Part shown: positions 1 through 8,243 of the stretch, piece by piece | Layout of the letters: each line of letters opens with the position of its first letter | Position numbering within the stretch: the stretch's first letter is position 1 | Assembly: GCF_900142215.1 (NCBI RefSeq) | Contig: NZ_FRAC01000014.1 | Coordinates: forward strand, 124,001 to 188,000 | Source of the DNA: Anaerocolumna jejuensis DSM 15929 | GTDB taxonomy: Bacteria > Bacillota > Clostridia > Lachnospirales > Lachnospiraceae | Direction of reading: 5' to 3' | DNA length: 64,000 nucleotides | The notes under the pieces: generated by a model | Told to the model about the DNA's origin: nothing | The model's input: the letters and a program-made list of their open reading frames with translations, nothing else | The model's database searches: none | Position numbers and translations under genes: made by a program

Positions 1-110
1 TTTCCTTTTCTTAATTTTATATAGCAATAATATTAGCCTTTCAGAAAAGGTTTTTCAAGTCTTTTTGAGAAATTTTTAACTTTCATAACAGGTTTTGACA
101 TCTTCCGCAG

Positions 111-156
111 GATATCATCCTGCTGGATATCATCCTGCTGGATATCTATCCTGCTG
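111..156. repeat. 15-16 bp tandem repeat at the 3' end of degV
   Basis: Three head-to-tail units, gatatcatcctgctg at 111-125 and 126-140 and a one-base-longer variant at 141-156. The degV stop codon (tca at 130-132 on this strand) lies inside the second unit, so the repeat encodes the last few residues and the first 3' non-coding bases. It may have arisen by slippage and could vary between strains. Confidence 0.85.
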
Positions 157-1029
157 GAAAGCTTTCTGCAAAACAGCTTCCTGGTTGAAGAAAAAAACTC
201 CTACGCCTCCAATGCCTAAATGGCTTCCTAACACTCCGCCGATTTTGTTGATAATAAACTGTGTACAGCCAAGCCTTTCCGTAATCATAGAGACTAATTC
301 CCTGGCTGCTTCTTCATCATCAGCATGGCTGATACCGATTATCTGGTCCTTTAATGCACCGGCTCTTTCCTCCAGCATATCAATAACTGCAGCAAAGGCC
401 TTTTTTCTGCCTCTGGTCTTTCTTATGACTTCCATTCGTCCGTCATTGACATCAAGTATTGGATTGATACCAAGTATGCTTCCTATCATTCCCTGCGTTT
501 TGCTGATACGTCCGCCCTTAATCAGCCAGTTCAAATCAGAGATTGTAAAAATGTGCTCTATATGGTGTGTCAGGTCTTTCATGTAATCCAGTGCTTTCTT
601 AAATTCCGTCATACCGCTTTTGATATATTCCATTGTCTGCATTACAATCAGACCGGTAGCAGTGGAGCCTCCCATGGAATCCACAACCTCCATATTCACC
701 TGGGGAAATTCTTCCTTCAGCTCTAAAAGGATGGTGGAAGCCAGCTGACAGGTCCCGGACATGGCGGAAGAAAAAGCAATGTATATGAACTCCTGACCCT
801 TTTTTGCATAATTTGGAAAAATATTATAAATGGTTTCCGGTGCCGGCTGGGCAGTCATGGGCATATATCCCTTTTTCATAGCCTCGTAAACCCCATCTAC
901 ATTGATTGTTTCGCCGTCCAGATATTCTTTATTCTCCAGCAATATCTTAAGAGGCAACACCAGAATATCATTTTCCTTGATATAATTCTCCGGTAAGTCG
1001 CAGGTACTGTCTACAATCAATTTCAACAT
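130..1029 (-). CDS. DegV family fatty-acid-binding protein
   Basis: About 299 residues, the normal length for the DegV family. These are soluble two-domain proteins that bind a fatty acid; characterised members present fatty acids to the FakA kinase. The N-terminus carries the family signature VDSTCDLP (about residues 6-13), followed by an SSAMSGT ligand-pocket motif near residue 95 and a C-terminal ISHADDEEAA stretch. The frame is open further upstream, but the start at MLKLIVDSTCDL is preferred because family members begin there and an A/G-rich ribosome site (AGAAAG) precedes it. The gene stands alone: the long palindrome at 1147-1401 separates it from folA upstream. No fakA lies nearby, so its exact partner is unknown. 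Confidence 0.9.
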   Translation of the reverse strand: MLKLIVDSTCDLPENYIKENDILVLPLKILLENKEYLDGETINVDGVYEAMKKGYMPMTAQPAPETIYNIFPNYAKKGQEFIYIAFSSAMSGTCQLASTILLELKEEFPQVNMEVVDSMGGSTATGLIVMQTMEYIKSGMTEFKKALDYMKDLTHHIEHIFTISDLNWLIKGGRISKTQGMIGSILGINPILDVNDGRMEVIRKTRGRKKAFAAVIDMLEERAGALKDQIIGISHADDEEAARELVSMITERLGCTQFIINKIGGVLGSHLGIGGVGVFFFNQEAVLQKAFQQDRYPAG

Positions 1030-1146
1030 AACAATCAGACTTCTTTCTATAATTAATATCATGTGGTTATTATTACCACTTGATGTAAATTATACCACTT
1101 TCCTCATAGAATGCAATACTCCCTAGTACTATATTCACTGCAATCC

Positions 1147-1401
1147 CATGAGACCAAATGATGGACACCCAGCGGACTTGGGGAGAGTGGTTTGGACTTT
1201 GCATTGAGAGGTTCTTTATGATACTTAAGCTGCAAGAAACACAGCTAGGAAAAACGGAGCCATTGTTTGAGCGTAGCGAGTTTGACGCAGTTTTGACTGT
1301 CGGCTGTGTTTTTTGCAGCTTTAGTAGAATAAAGGTTCTCGAACAGCAAATTCCAAACCACTCTCCCCAAGTCCGCTGGGTGTCCATCATTTGGTCTCAT
1401 G
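1147..1401. repeat. Long palindromic element P1 (50-bp perfect arms)
   Basis: A 255-bp palindrome fills most of the degV-folA gap. The outer arms 1147-1196 and 1352-1401 are perfect 50-bp inverted copies. Inside them the arms continue imperfectly, for example aagctgcaagaaacacagc pairing with gctgtgttttttgcagctt. The tip contains TGTTTGAGCGTAGCGAGTTT. The inner core and tip are clearly related to elements P2 (24894-25107) and P3 (56037-56271), while the outer arms are not. Reading frames on both strands beginning MMDTQRTWGEW are only a consequence of the symmetry. It lies 19 bp past the folA stop, so a folA transcript would fold into a very large hairpin. Confidence 0.9.
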
Positions 1402-1420
1402 CATTTGTTGTGGTGCTTTA

Positions 1421-1915
1421 TTATTTTTCCTGTTCCCTTTCATACTTATAAAAGGCATATTCGATATCATAGTAGGTTTTCTCTTCCGATTCCCCAACAA
1501 TCTTCCATTCCGTCTTTTCATCCAGATTAGGAAAATAAGTATCAGCATGATATGCAAAGTCTATTTTGGTAACATGGGCAACATCACAGTAATCCAGCAT
1601 TTGCCTGTAAATGCTGTCACCTCCTACCACATAAACATCCTCCGACCGGTACCCCTTTACGGCTTCCAGTGCTTCTTCAACGCTATGAACTACAACCGCA
1701 TCATTTATTTCTACATCCTTTGACGTTATTACAACATTAAATCTATTCTTCAGGGGCTTTCCTCCCTGAAAGGTTTCCATGGTCTTCCTTCCCATTATAA
1801 CAGCCTTTCCCATTGTTTCATCCCGGAAAAACCGCATATCCTCGGGTATGCTGATTAGCATTCTGTTCTGGTAGCCTATCGCCCAGTTCTTGTCCACTGC
1901 AACTATTAAATTCAT
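1421..1915 (-). CDS. folA: Dihydrofolate reductase
   Basis: A full-length 164-residue dihydrofolate reductase, reducing dihydrofolate to tetrahydrofolate with NADPH in the cytoplasm. The sequence opens with MNLIVAVDKNWAIGYQ, the standard N-terminal strand and Met20-like loop. It continues with IPEDMRFFRDET, containing the acidic active-site residue, then the NADPH-binding MGRKTMET and the VVGGDSIYRQ motif near residue 95. No thymidylate synthase gene is adjacent, unlike in many Firmicutes. The 3' end lies 19 bp from palindrome P1. Start and stop are well supported by family length. Confidence 0.95.
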   Translation of the reverse strand: MNLIVAVDKNWAIGYQNRMLISIPEDMRFFRDETMGKAVIMGRKTMETFQGGKPLKNRFNVVITSKDVEINDAVVVHSVEEALEAVKGYRSEDVYVVGGDSIYRQMLDYCDVAHVTKIDFAYHADTYFPNLDEKTEWKIVGESEEKTYYDIEYAFYKYEREQEK

Positions 1916-2082
1916 TTAATAACCATGCCTTTCTCACTGCCTGCAAACTTTGAGCCGCAGACACAATCTTGTGTGTGAAAATTGCCTTTTAATTTTCACA
2001 CTATTCTCTTTCCCGTATCACAAATCTCTGATATTATCCGATTATTTTTATATATGAAAACTCTTTAATCAGGACTTCTTTT

Positions 2083-2490
2083 TCATTTTTCTGCTTCCAG
2101 ATTATTCGCCAGATTGTTCAATTCTTCACACGGCCCATATTTTGTTTTATATCCAACACCATCAATGATAATAAAAGGATTATAGGCCTTGATGCTTATT
2201 TGTGTTCCATCTGTTTTTGTCATGGTAAAAATCACCGTTTGCCCGGCATATTTCCCATAGGTATTGTCTTTTTGATAAATAACAACTCTGTTCAATATTT
2301 CAACTAATTTACTAACTTCCGCATTGGTAAATTCCAATTCCGTATCTGGAGGTATCAGTTTAACAGTAACTTCCTTTACATCCTTTGCTGTCAAATCTTT
2401 GAATGGCCTTATTCCAATAAAAGGTCTTCCGATAAAGAAACCGCATACCAAGATTACTATAACCGGGATAATCCATAATCTTTTCTTCAT
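2083..2490 (-). CDS. Small membrane-anchored protein of unknown function
   Basis: A 135-residue protein with a basic N-terminus (MKKRLW) and one hydrophobic segment at about residues 5-23, then a hydrophilic extracytoplasmic domain. The VILVCGFF stretch does not fit a lipobox well (Val before Cys), so a signal anchor or signal peptide is more likely than a lipoprotein. I do not recognise the family. The start is supported by GGAGGT and AAAGG upstream. The ribosome-site region lies at the edge of a repeat that recurs at 47341-47402. It is a single gene, bounded by the nrdD terminator region downstream. Confidence 0.7.
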   Translation of the reverse strand: MKKRLWIIPVIVILVCGFFIGRPFIGIRPFKDLTAKDVKEVTVKLIPPDTELEFTNAEVSKLVEILNRVVIYQKDNTYGKYAGQTVIFTMTKTDGTQISIKAYNPFIIIDGVGYKTKYGPCEELNNLANNLEAEK

Positions 2491-2501
2491 CCTTTAAACA
2501 C

Positions 2502-2573
2502 CTCCGCGAAAGTCATTTCGTTGCATTTTTATACCTCAAATGTACATAAGTGAAAGCTGAGATTTTGACACCC
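2502..2573. repeat. Dispersed repeat, copy A
   Basis: This stretch, running from ctccgcgaaagtcatttcg through gttgcatttttatacc to gtgaaagctgagatt, closely matches 47341-47402 (ctccgtgaaagtcacttcg ... ggtgaaggctgagatt). At 47 kb the copy forms one arm and the loop of a perfect 25-bp hairpin; here that left arm is missing. It lies directly upstream of the small membrane protein gene and contributes to its leader. A shorter shared word, tgacacccgaat, follows here at about 2566 and recurs near 35107. Confidence 0.6.
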
Positions 2574-2607
2574 GAATCAGCTTTCAGATATTATATGCAG
2601 CTCTATA

Positions 2608-2667
2608 AATAAGCCCGGTATTGTTAATTATCTGCTTTTTACAGATAATTAACACGCCAGGCTTATT
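2608..2667 (-). terminator. Hairpin terminator after nrdD
   Basis: Nested inverted repeats just past the nrdD stop: gttaattatctg (2623-2634) pairs with cagataattaac (2642-2653), inside an aataagcc/ggcttatt outer stem. The T-tract on the minus strand is short and mixed, so termination strength is uncertain. Confidence 0.6.
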
Positions 2668-2679
2668 CTTATCCTCTAA

Positions 2680-5058
2680 TTAGTCCATTACAAATTCTTC
2701 TGTAAATCTTTTAATATTAGAAGCGTTGATGTACTTGTTTACCTTTCCTTCTTCCAGCACTACCAGGGTAGGCGCCTGCATAATTCCGTACTTTCTAGCA
2801 AGCTCTGCATTTTCCTCCGCATCCACAATGCTGTAAGGGAAATCACCCAGATACTCCTTGGCAATTTTACAGTTGGGGCAGGTCTTGGTAGTAAAGAGCA
2901 GGGCTTTTTGCTCCGTGGAAACGGCTACTTCCTCTTTGGTCAGCTCATTGTCTCGTACAATCCCGCGAATGCCGGAAATTTTGACCGGCTTCTTTACCTG
3001 ATACACTTTACGGTTCTTATATTCCTGTGCTTTTCCTTCATTCCAGTTCTGAACAGGCCTGTAATAGCCTGTTATACGGGAATAAACCTCGGCATTTTGT
3101 CCGCATTCAGGACAGGTAAACTGCTCACCGCTCAGATAGCCATGATCCTTGCAGATAGAATAGGTCGGTGAAAGGGTATAATAGGGCAGCTTATAATTCT
3201 CAGCAATGGTCTTGACCAGCTTCGCCGCTGCCTGCCAGTCCGGAAGCTTCTCGCCTAAGAAAGCATGGAATACCGTACCGGAGGTGTAAAGGGTCTGCAG
3301 CTCATCCTGAATATCCAGTGCTTCAAATACATCCTCCGTATATCCTACCGGAAGGTGGGAGCTGTTGGTATAATAAGGGGTATCTCCCTTATTTCCTGCT
3401 GTCTTAATATCCGGATAATGCTTTTTATCATGCTTTGCCAGACGGTAGCTGGTGGATTCTGCCGGTGTTGCTTCCAGGTTAAATAAATTTCCGTACTTCT
3501 CCTGATAATCCGATAAGCGTTCTCTCATATGATTTAATACTTTTACGCCGAATTCCTGTGTTTCCCTGCTGGTCATATCCTTGCCCAGCCATTTTGCATT
3601 GAGTCCTACTTCATTCATGCCAAGGAGGCCGATAGTAGAAAAATGATTGTCAAAGGTACCAAGATATCTCTTTGTATAAGGATACAGCCCTTCGTTTAAC
3701 AGTCTGGTAATTACCTGGCGCTTTACATGAAGGGAACGGGCGGAGATATCCATCATTCTGTCAAGGCGCAGGAAGAAATCTTCCTCGTCCTCTGCCAGAT
3801 AAGCAATTCTTGGCATATTAATGGTAACAACCCCAACGGAACCGGTGCTTTCACCGGAACCAAAGAAACCGCCGGTTTTCTTTCTCAGCTCCCTGAGGTC
3901 AAGACGGAGCCTGCAGCACATGGAACGTACATCACTGGGCTCCATATCGCTGTTAATATAATTTGAAAAGTAAGGAGTGCCGTATTTTGCTGTCATCTCA
4001 AATAAGAGTCGGTTGTTTTCCGTATCGGACCAGTCAAAATCCTTTGTAATAGAGTAGGTGGGAATAGGGTATTGAAAGCCTCTTCCATTGGCATCACCTT
4101 CAATCATGATTTCGATAAAGGCCTTATTGACCATGTCCATTTCTTTCTTGCAGTCCTTGTACAGGAAGTCTGTTTCCTTCCCTCCTACGATGCAGGGAAG
4201 CTCTGCCAGGTCAGAAGGCACTGTCCAGTCCAGCGTGATATTGGAAAAGGGTGCCTGGGTTCCCCAGCGGCTGGGAGTATTGACTCCGTAAATAAAGGAT
4301 TGGATACATTGCTTTACCTCTCTGTAGGAGAGGTTATCTATCTTAACAAAGGGGGCTAAATAAGTGTCAAAAGAAGAGAAGGCCTGGGCACCTGCCCATT
4401 CATTCTGCATAATGCCTAAAAAGTTTACCATCTGGTTGCAAAGGGTTGACAGATGGCTTGCGGGAGAGGAGGTAATCTTTCCGGGAATACCACCCAGGCC
4501 TTCCTTTATCAGCTGTTTCAGGGACCAGCCGGCACAGTAGCCTGTTAACATGGATAAATCATGCAGATGGATATCCGCATTTCGATGAGCAGCGGCAATC
4601 TCCTCATCATAGATTTCAGACAGCCAGTAATTTGCTGTAACAGAACCGGAATTATGCAGTATCAGGCCTCCCACGGAATAAGTCACGGTGGAATTCTCTT
4701 TTACACGCCAGTCCTCTTCTTTTACATAGCTGTTGACAATTTCCTTATAATCCAGAATAGTGGATTTCATATTACGGATTTTTTCCCTGTTTTTACGGTA
4801 CAGGATGTATGCCTTGGCTACATCCGTATAGCCTGTCTGCTCCAGCACATGCTCCACGCTGTCCTGTACATCCTCCACTGAAATCTTATCATCCTTCGCT
4901 TTTAGCTGAAAATCTGCCGTTACTCTTAAGGTCAGCAGATTAATGATATCTCCCGTATAAACTTTTTCTGTTGCCTTAAAGGCCTTTTCAATTGCCGCAG
5001 AAATTTTGGAAAGATTAAAGTCTGCTATCTCTCCATCCCGTTTTACTACCTGAATCAT
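2680..5058 (-). CDS. nrdD: Anaerobic ribonucleoside-triphosphate reductase with fused thioredoxin-like domain
   Basis: Class III reductase making dNTPs from NTPs by a glycyl radical. From the preferred ATG (SD AAGGGGG) it is 792 residues, about 80-100 longer than usual. It contains an N-terminal ATP-cone (VKRDGEIADFNLSKI), a central 10-stranded barrel, a C-terminal zinc site (SICKDHGY ... CPECG) and the glycyl-radical segment RITGYY with Gly at about 664. After this comes an extra domain of about 90 residues with CPNC (about 727-730) and the cis-Pro motif QAPT, a glutaredoxin/thioredoxin fold that could supply the reducing dithiol in cis. The activase nrdG is not adjacent. Promoter, NrdR boxes and a hairpin leader lie upstream. 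The frame extends to 5115 but would run into the leader hairpin. Confidence 0.95.
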   Translation of the reverse strand: MIQVVKRDGEIADFNLSKISAAIEKAFKATEKVYTGDIINLLTLRVTADFQLKAKDDKISVEDVQDSVEHVLEQTGYTDVAKAYILYRKNREKIRNMKSTILDYKEIVNSYVKEEDWRVKENSTVTYSVGGLILHNSGSVTANYWLSEIYDEEIAAAHRNADIHLHDLSMLTGYCAGWSLKQLIKEGLGGIPGKITSSPASHLSTLCNQMVNFLGIMQNEWAGAQAFSSFDTYLAPFVKIDNLSYREVKQCIQSFIYGVNTPSRWGTQAPFSNITLDWTVPSDLAELPCIVGGKETDFLYKDCKKEMDMVNKAFIEIMIEGDANGRGFQYPIPTYSITKDFDWSDTENNRLLFEMTAKYGTPYFSNYINSDMEPSDVRSMCCRLRLDLRELRKKTGGFFGSGESTGSVGVVTINMPRIAYLAEDEEDFFLRLDRMMDISARSLHVKRQVITRLLNEGLYPYTKRYLGTFDNHFSTIGLLGMNEVGLNAKWLGKDMTSRETQEFGVKVLNHMRERLSDYQEKYGNLFNLEATPAESTSYRLAKHDKKHYPDIKTAGNKGDTPYYTNSSHLPVGYTEDVFEALDIQDELQTLYTSGTVFHAFLGEKLPDWQAAAKLVKTIAENYKLPYYTLSPTYSICKDHGYLSGEQFTCPECGQNAEVYSRITGYYRPVQNWNEGKAQEYKNRKVYQVKKPVKISGIRGIVRDNELTKEEVAVSTEQKALLFTTKTCPNCKIAKEYLGDFPYSIVDAEENAELARKYGIMQAPTLVVLEEGKVNKYINASNIKRFTEEFVMD

Positions 5059-5096
5059 GATAATCCCCCTTTTAATTTCGACAAGCCGCCAATATA

Positions 5097-5167
5097 GACT
5101 ACAACGTGATACCATGGATGCAGTTTCGGCCCCATTGCCCCGCTGTCATCACAGTATCACGTAGTCT
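5097..5167 (-). promoter_or_regulatory. Structured 5' leader hairpin of nrdD
   Basis: On the minus-strand transcript AGACTACGTGATAC (from 5167) pairs with GTATCACGTTGTAGTCT (ending at 5097). An inner GATGACAG/CTGCATC stem encloses a G-rich tip (CGGGGCAATGGGGCCG). The structure sits between the predicted transcription start (near 5223) and the ATG at 5058, 39 nt before it. It lacks the T-tract of a terminator. I could not match it to a riboswitch class I know, including cobalamin, THF and preQ1. Confidence 0.55.
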
Positions 5168-5229
5168 GATTTCCAATAAGCTGACTTTTAAATTGTTCTA
5201 TGTACATCCGGTGTTAACCGCTTATTAGA

Positions 5230-5258
5230 ATAATAGCAAAATTTTCATTTCTAGTCAA
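5230..5258 (-). promoter_or_regulatory. Sigma-A promoter of nrdD
   Basis: On the minus strand, TTGACT (5253-5258) is followed by a 17-bp spacer and TATTAT (5230-5235), close to the vegetative consensus. It predicts a start near 5223 and a leader of about 165 nt. Confidence 0.75.
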
Positions 5259-5267
5259 TATAAAAAT

Positions 5268-5310
5268 ACTATATATATTATTTAATTATACAAACTAAAC
5301 TATATATAGT
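5268..5310 (-). promoter_or_regulatory. Tandem NrdR-type boxes upstream of nrdD
   Basis: Two near-identical palindromes, actatatatatt (5268-5279) and actatatatagt (5299-5310), have centres 31 bp apart, which is the three-helical-turn spacing typical of NrdR box pairs. They lie just upstream of the -35 element. NrdR represses ribonucleotide reductase genes when dATP is high. The flanks also form a perfect 19-bp inverted repeat (5259-5277 with 5301-5319). Confidence 0.7.
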
Positions 5311-5467
5311 ATTTTTATATAGTGCCTATTACCTATTTATCTTTATGATATCAGACACTTTTTATATTAATTTTTATTTTTTTAATTACTTACTTAATTG
5401 CCGCTGTTACTCAAATTTCTCATAATATTTTAGCTGTTTAAACAATTAAACCAAAGTGCTCCATAGC

Positions 5468-6712
5468 TTATATCATACCGCAGACATCCTTTGGAACATA
5501 TGCCTTTACAAAAATACCGTCTTCCCTGTAATCTTCACAAAGCAGCTGCCCGTATTTACGGATCAGCTGTATTTTCCCAGCATCCTGATAGGAAAATACT
5601 CTTTCTATCAATACCTTCCGTTCTCTAAGAAGTTCTTCCAGTATATTTAAGAGTTCCTCCAGACCTTTGTTTTCCTTTGCGGAAATCTTTAAGGTTCTGT
5701 CTGCTTTAAAATCCTTGATTATGGTATCCGTAAGAAGCAAATCCTGTTTGTTAAAAAGGGTTATAACTGTTTTATCCTTAATGCCAAGATTCTTAAGTGT
5801 CTCATAAACCACATGCATCTGCTTGTAGGCAGAAGGGTTGGAGCTGTCCACCACATGGAGTATCATATCCGCATACTTGGCTTCCTCCAGGGTACTGCGG
5901 AAGGCTTCTATTAAATGATGGGGAAGCTTTCTTATAAAGCCTACCGTATCTGTCAGGAGCACCTGTTCGCCGCCGGGAAGCACGATATTTCTTGTTGTCG
6001 GGTCCAGAGTTGCAAACAGTTTATCCTCTTCCAGTACCCCTGCACCTGTCAGATGGTTCAACAGAGTGGATTTTCCTGCGTTGGTATAGCCTACGATGGC
6101 AATTACCGGTATCGGATTTTTACTCCTTAATTCTCTGGTAGTCTCTCTGACCTGCTTTACATCGGTAAGCTCCCTGTTAAGCTGCGAAATCCGGTCCCTT
6201 ATCAACCGCCTGTCAACCTCCAGCTTTTTCTCGCCGGGGCCTCTGGTTCCGATACCGCCTCCAAGACGGGAGAGTGAATTTCTCATACCTACCAGACGGG
6301 TGGAACGGTACTTTAATTGAGCCAGCTCTACCTGAATTTTCCCTTCCTTTGTTACTGCATGCTGGGCAAAGATATCAAGTATCAGCATGGTACGGTCCAT
6401 TACCTTCATCTGAAGGGCATCCTCCAAATTCTTAAGCTGGGCCGGTGAAAGCTCATCATCGCAGATCACACCGGTGGCACCCAGGCTTTCTGCCAATTCT
6501 TTTACTTCCTCAATCTTACCCTTTCCGATATAAGTGCCGGGATGGACACTTTCCCTGTTTTGTATGACCCTGTCAAGGGTTACGGCACCTGCCGTTTTGG
6601 CAAGCTCCTTCAGCTCCTCCAGGGAATCCTCCGTATCGTCTCCGGGACCGGTCTCCACGCCCACTAATATCAGGCGCTCCTCCTGCTCTTTTATTTCATA
6701 TAATTCACTCAT
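5468..6712 (-). CDS. hflX: GTPase HflX
   Basis: A 414-residue HflX-family ribosome-associated GTPase, which splits or rescues stalled 70S ribosomes under stress. The N-terminal HflX domain ends in the glycine-rich GGGIGTRGPGE (151-161). Then come the GTPase motifs GYTNAGKST (208-216, P-loop), DTVGF (255-259), NKQD (321-324) and SAKE (344-347). The C-terminus ends VPKDVCGMI. The start has AAGGAG upstream. The TPR lipoprotein gene lies 17 bp upstream on the same strand, so the two are probably cotranscribed. No hfq or miaA neighbours are present. Confidence 0.95.
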   Translation of the reverse strand: MSELYEIKEQEERLILVGVETGPGDDTEDSLEELKELAKTAGAVTLDRVIQNRESVHPGTYIGKGKIEEVKELAESLGATGVICDDELSPAQLKNLEDALQMKVMDRTMLILDIFAQHAVTKEGKIQVELAQLKYRSTRLVGMRNSLSRLGGGIGTRGPGEKKLEVDRRLIRDRISQLNRELTDVKQVRETTRELRSKNPIPVIAIVGYTNAGKSTLLNHLTGAGVLEEDKLFATLDPTTRNIVLPGGEQVLLTDTVGFIRKLPHHLIEAFRSTLEEAKYADMILHVVDSSNPSAYKQMHVVYETLKNLGIKDKTVITLFNKQDLLLTDTIIKDFKADRTLKISAKENKGLEELLNILEELLRERKVLIERVFSYQDAGKIQLIRKYGQLLCEDYREDGIFVKAYVPKDVCGMI

Positions 6713-6729
6713 GCTATTTAAAATCTCCT

Positions 6730-8022
6730 TTATTTCCCGTCTTTTGGAATGGTCACGGTATTCGAGAGCCTGCTGTTCAAAAATACTTCCTCTTTTTTGG
6801 CACCTTCATCCTCCGGGTATTCCTTTCTGTATTCCTTTATCAGCTTATAAGCTTCCTCGTATCTGTCCAGATGTTCATAAACAACTATCTGGCTGCGCTT
6901 CAGGTTCTGATTTACATCCACATCATTTACCTTAATACCGTCCTCAACGTAGCCAAGAGCATCCTTGTAATTTTTAAGCTTTATCAAGCAGTCTGCAACC
7001 CGGTTATATGCATCTCCCTTATCTCTTCCTTCATCGGATTCTATATATTTTTTATAATTTTGGACGGCATTCTCATAATCCTTTTTATTTTCATAAATAA
7101 GGCCAAGATAGTAATAACTTTCGGTAAATCCATTACCAAAGGCTTCCCCGAACATCTGCAGGGCCGTATCAGTATCTCCTTTATAATACATTACCTTTGC
7201 CATATTGAATTTATCTTCTTCCGTTGTACCGTTAATAGCCGCGGCCTTGCTTAATACTTCCTTTGCTCCCGCTTCATCCTTCCCGTCAAGCATCAGAAAA
7301 TACTTTCCAAAGTAATAATCATAGTTATGGGGTTCAAGCTTAATGGCTTTATCATAATCTGCCAGGCTTTTCTTATAATCTCCCATTCTGCAATAGATAT
7401 CCCCTCTGGTCTTATAAGCATCTCCGTTGTTCTTATTGGCTTCTATAATCTTCGTATAAGTGGCTGCCGCCTCCTTATACAGACCTGCCTTCGCCTGGGC
7501 CATACCCTTATAGGATAAAATGTCCCGATTGATATCCTCTAATTCATTAATGGCAAGAGCCTTATCAAATTTTTCGATAGCCGCTTTATAATCATGTACC
7601 TTATAATAAGCTATCCCTTCGCCTCTGTAGGCTTGTTTATTGTTCTTTCGTACAATGGCATTATCCTTATCCAGTATGCTGCGCTCAAAATATGCGATTG
7701 CATCATCATACTTCTGCTGCTGTATCAGATTCATGGCATAGCTGATATAATAATCCGCTCTTTCCTTATTTTCTTCCATTGCCTTTTTCAGGCTTGCATC
7801 TGCCTTTTCATAATTGCCGCTGTTAAAATAGGCCATTCCTTCTTTATAATAATCTTTGGCGGATTTTGCTCCGCAGCCGGAAAGGAAAAGTGATGAGGCT
7901 AAAACCATAATCCCGCAAGCCATCCATTTAAAACTTTTCACCTTAAAGCTCCTGCAGCCTTTCAGCATCCTGTCCTTTTCCTTTTGTTCACTATACTTTC
8001 CATCCTGTATTCTCTGACGCAT
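6730..8022 (-). CDS. TPR-repeat lipoprotein
   Basis: A 430-residue surface lipoprotein. A hydrophobic segment at about residues 34-47 ends in the lipobox LSGC (Cys50); the rest is a string of about nine to ten tetratricopeptide repeats (for example YYKEGMAYFNSGNYEKADAS and AYKTRGDIYCRMGDYKKSLA). TPR arrays mediate protein-protein contacts; the partner is not evident. The upstream start has a good AGAGG site; an internal ATG at residue 19 (7968) would give a more usual short signal-peptide n-region. It precedes hflX by 17 bp, suggesting an operon, although no functional link is obvious. Confidence 0.85.
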   Translation of the reverse strand: MRQRIQDGKYSEQKEKDRMLKGCRSFKVKSFKWMACGIMVLASSLFLSGCGAKSAKDYYKEGMAYFNSGNYEKADASLKKAMEENKERADYYISYAMNLIQQQKYDDAIAYFERSILDKDNAIVRKNNKQAYRGEGIAYYKVHDYKAAIEKFDKALAINELEDINRDILSYKGMAQAKAGLYKEAAATYTKIIEANKNNGDAYKTRGDIYCRMGDYKKSLADYDKAIKLEPHNYDYYFGKYFLMLDGKDEAGAKEVLSKAAAINGTTEEDKFNMAKVMYYKGDTDTALQMFGEAFGNGFTESYYYLGLIYENKKDYENAVQNYKKYIESDEGRDKGDAYNRVADCLIKLKNYKDALGYVEDGIKVNDVDVNQNLKRSQIVVYEHLDRYEEAYKLIKEYRKEYPEDEGAKKEEVFLNSRLSNTVTIPKDGK

Positions 8023-8142
8023 TCTATATCCTCTTTTCTACAAATCAAAATCAAGCTTCCCTGTTCCTCTTATTAAGCGTCTATTTATTAGTCTATTCAA
8101 ATTATCCAAAAAGTACTCTGATTTGTCAAGTAAATAAGGAAC

Positions 8143-8194
8143 GAAAAAGAGCTATTGAAAACAGCTTGCATACGCAAAGCTGTTTCAATAGCTC
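8143..8194 (-). terminator. Rho-independent terminator of the Gfo/Idh operon
   Basis: The inverted repeat gagctattgaaaacagct / agctgtttcaatagctc (8149-8194) is followed on the minus strand by TTTTT (8144-8148). It lies just past the last dehydrogenase gene. Confidence 0.85.
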
Positions 8195-8243
8195 CTGTCA
8201 GGCCATTTTCCACTTTCATTCCAAAAGGCTGAAAAGGCAGGAA

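Noticed and set aside
1073..1451. Open frames on both strands beginning MMDTQRTWGEWFG.
   Set aside because: They are mirror images caused by the perfect inverted arms of P1, have no ribosome site and end inside the gap or folA.
5059..5115. Upstream extension of nrdD (19 extra codons).
   Set aside because: It overlaps the leader hairpin and lacks family similarity; the internal ATG has AAGGGGG.
5097..5167. Known riboswitch (cobalamin, THF, preQ1) in the nrdD leader.
   Set aside because: The conserved sequence blocks of these classes are not visible; only a hairpin is supported.
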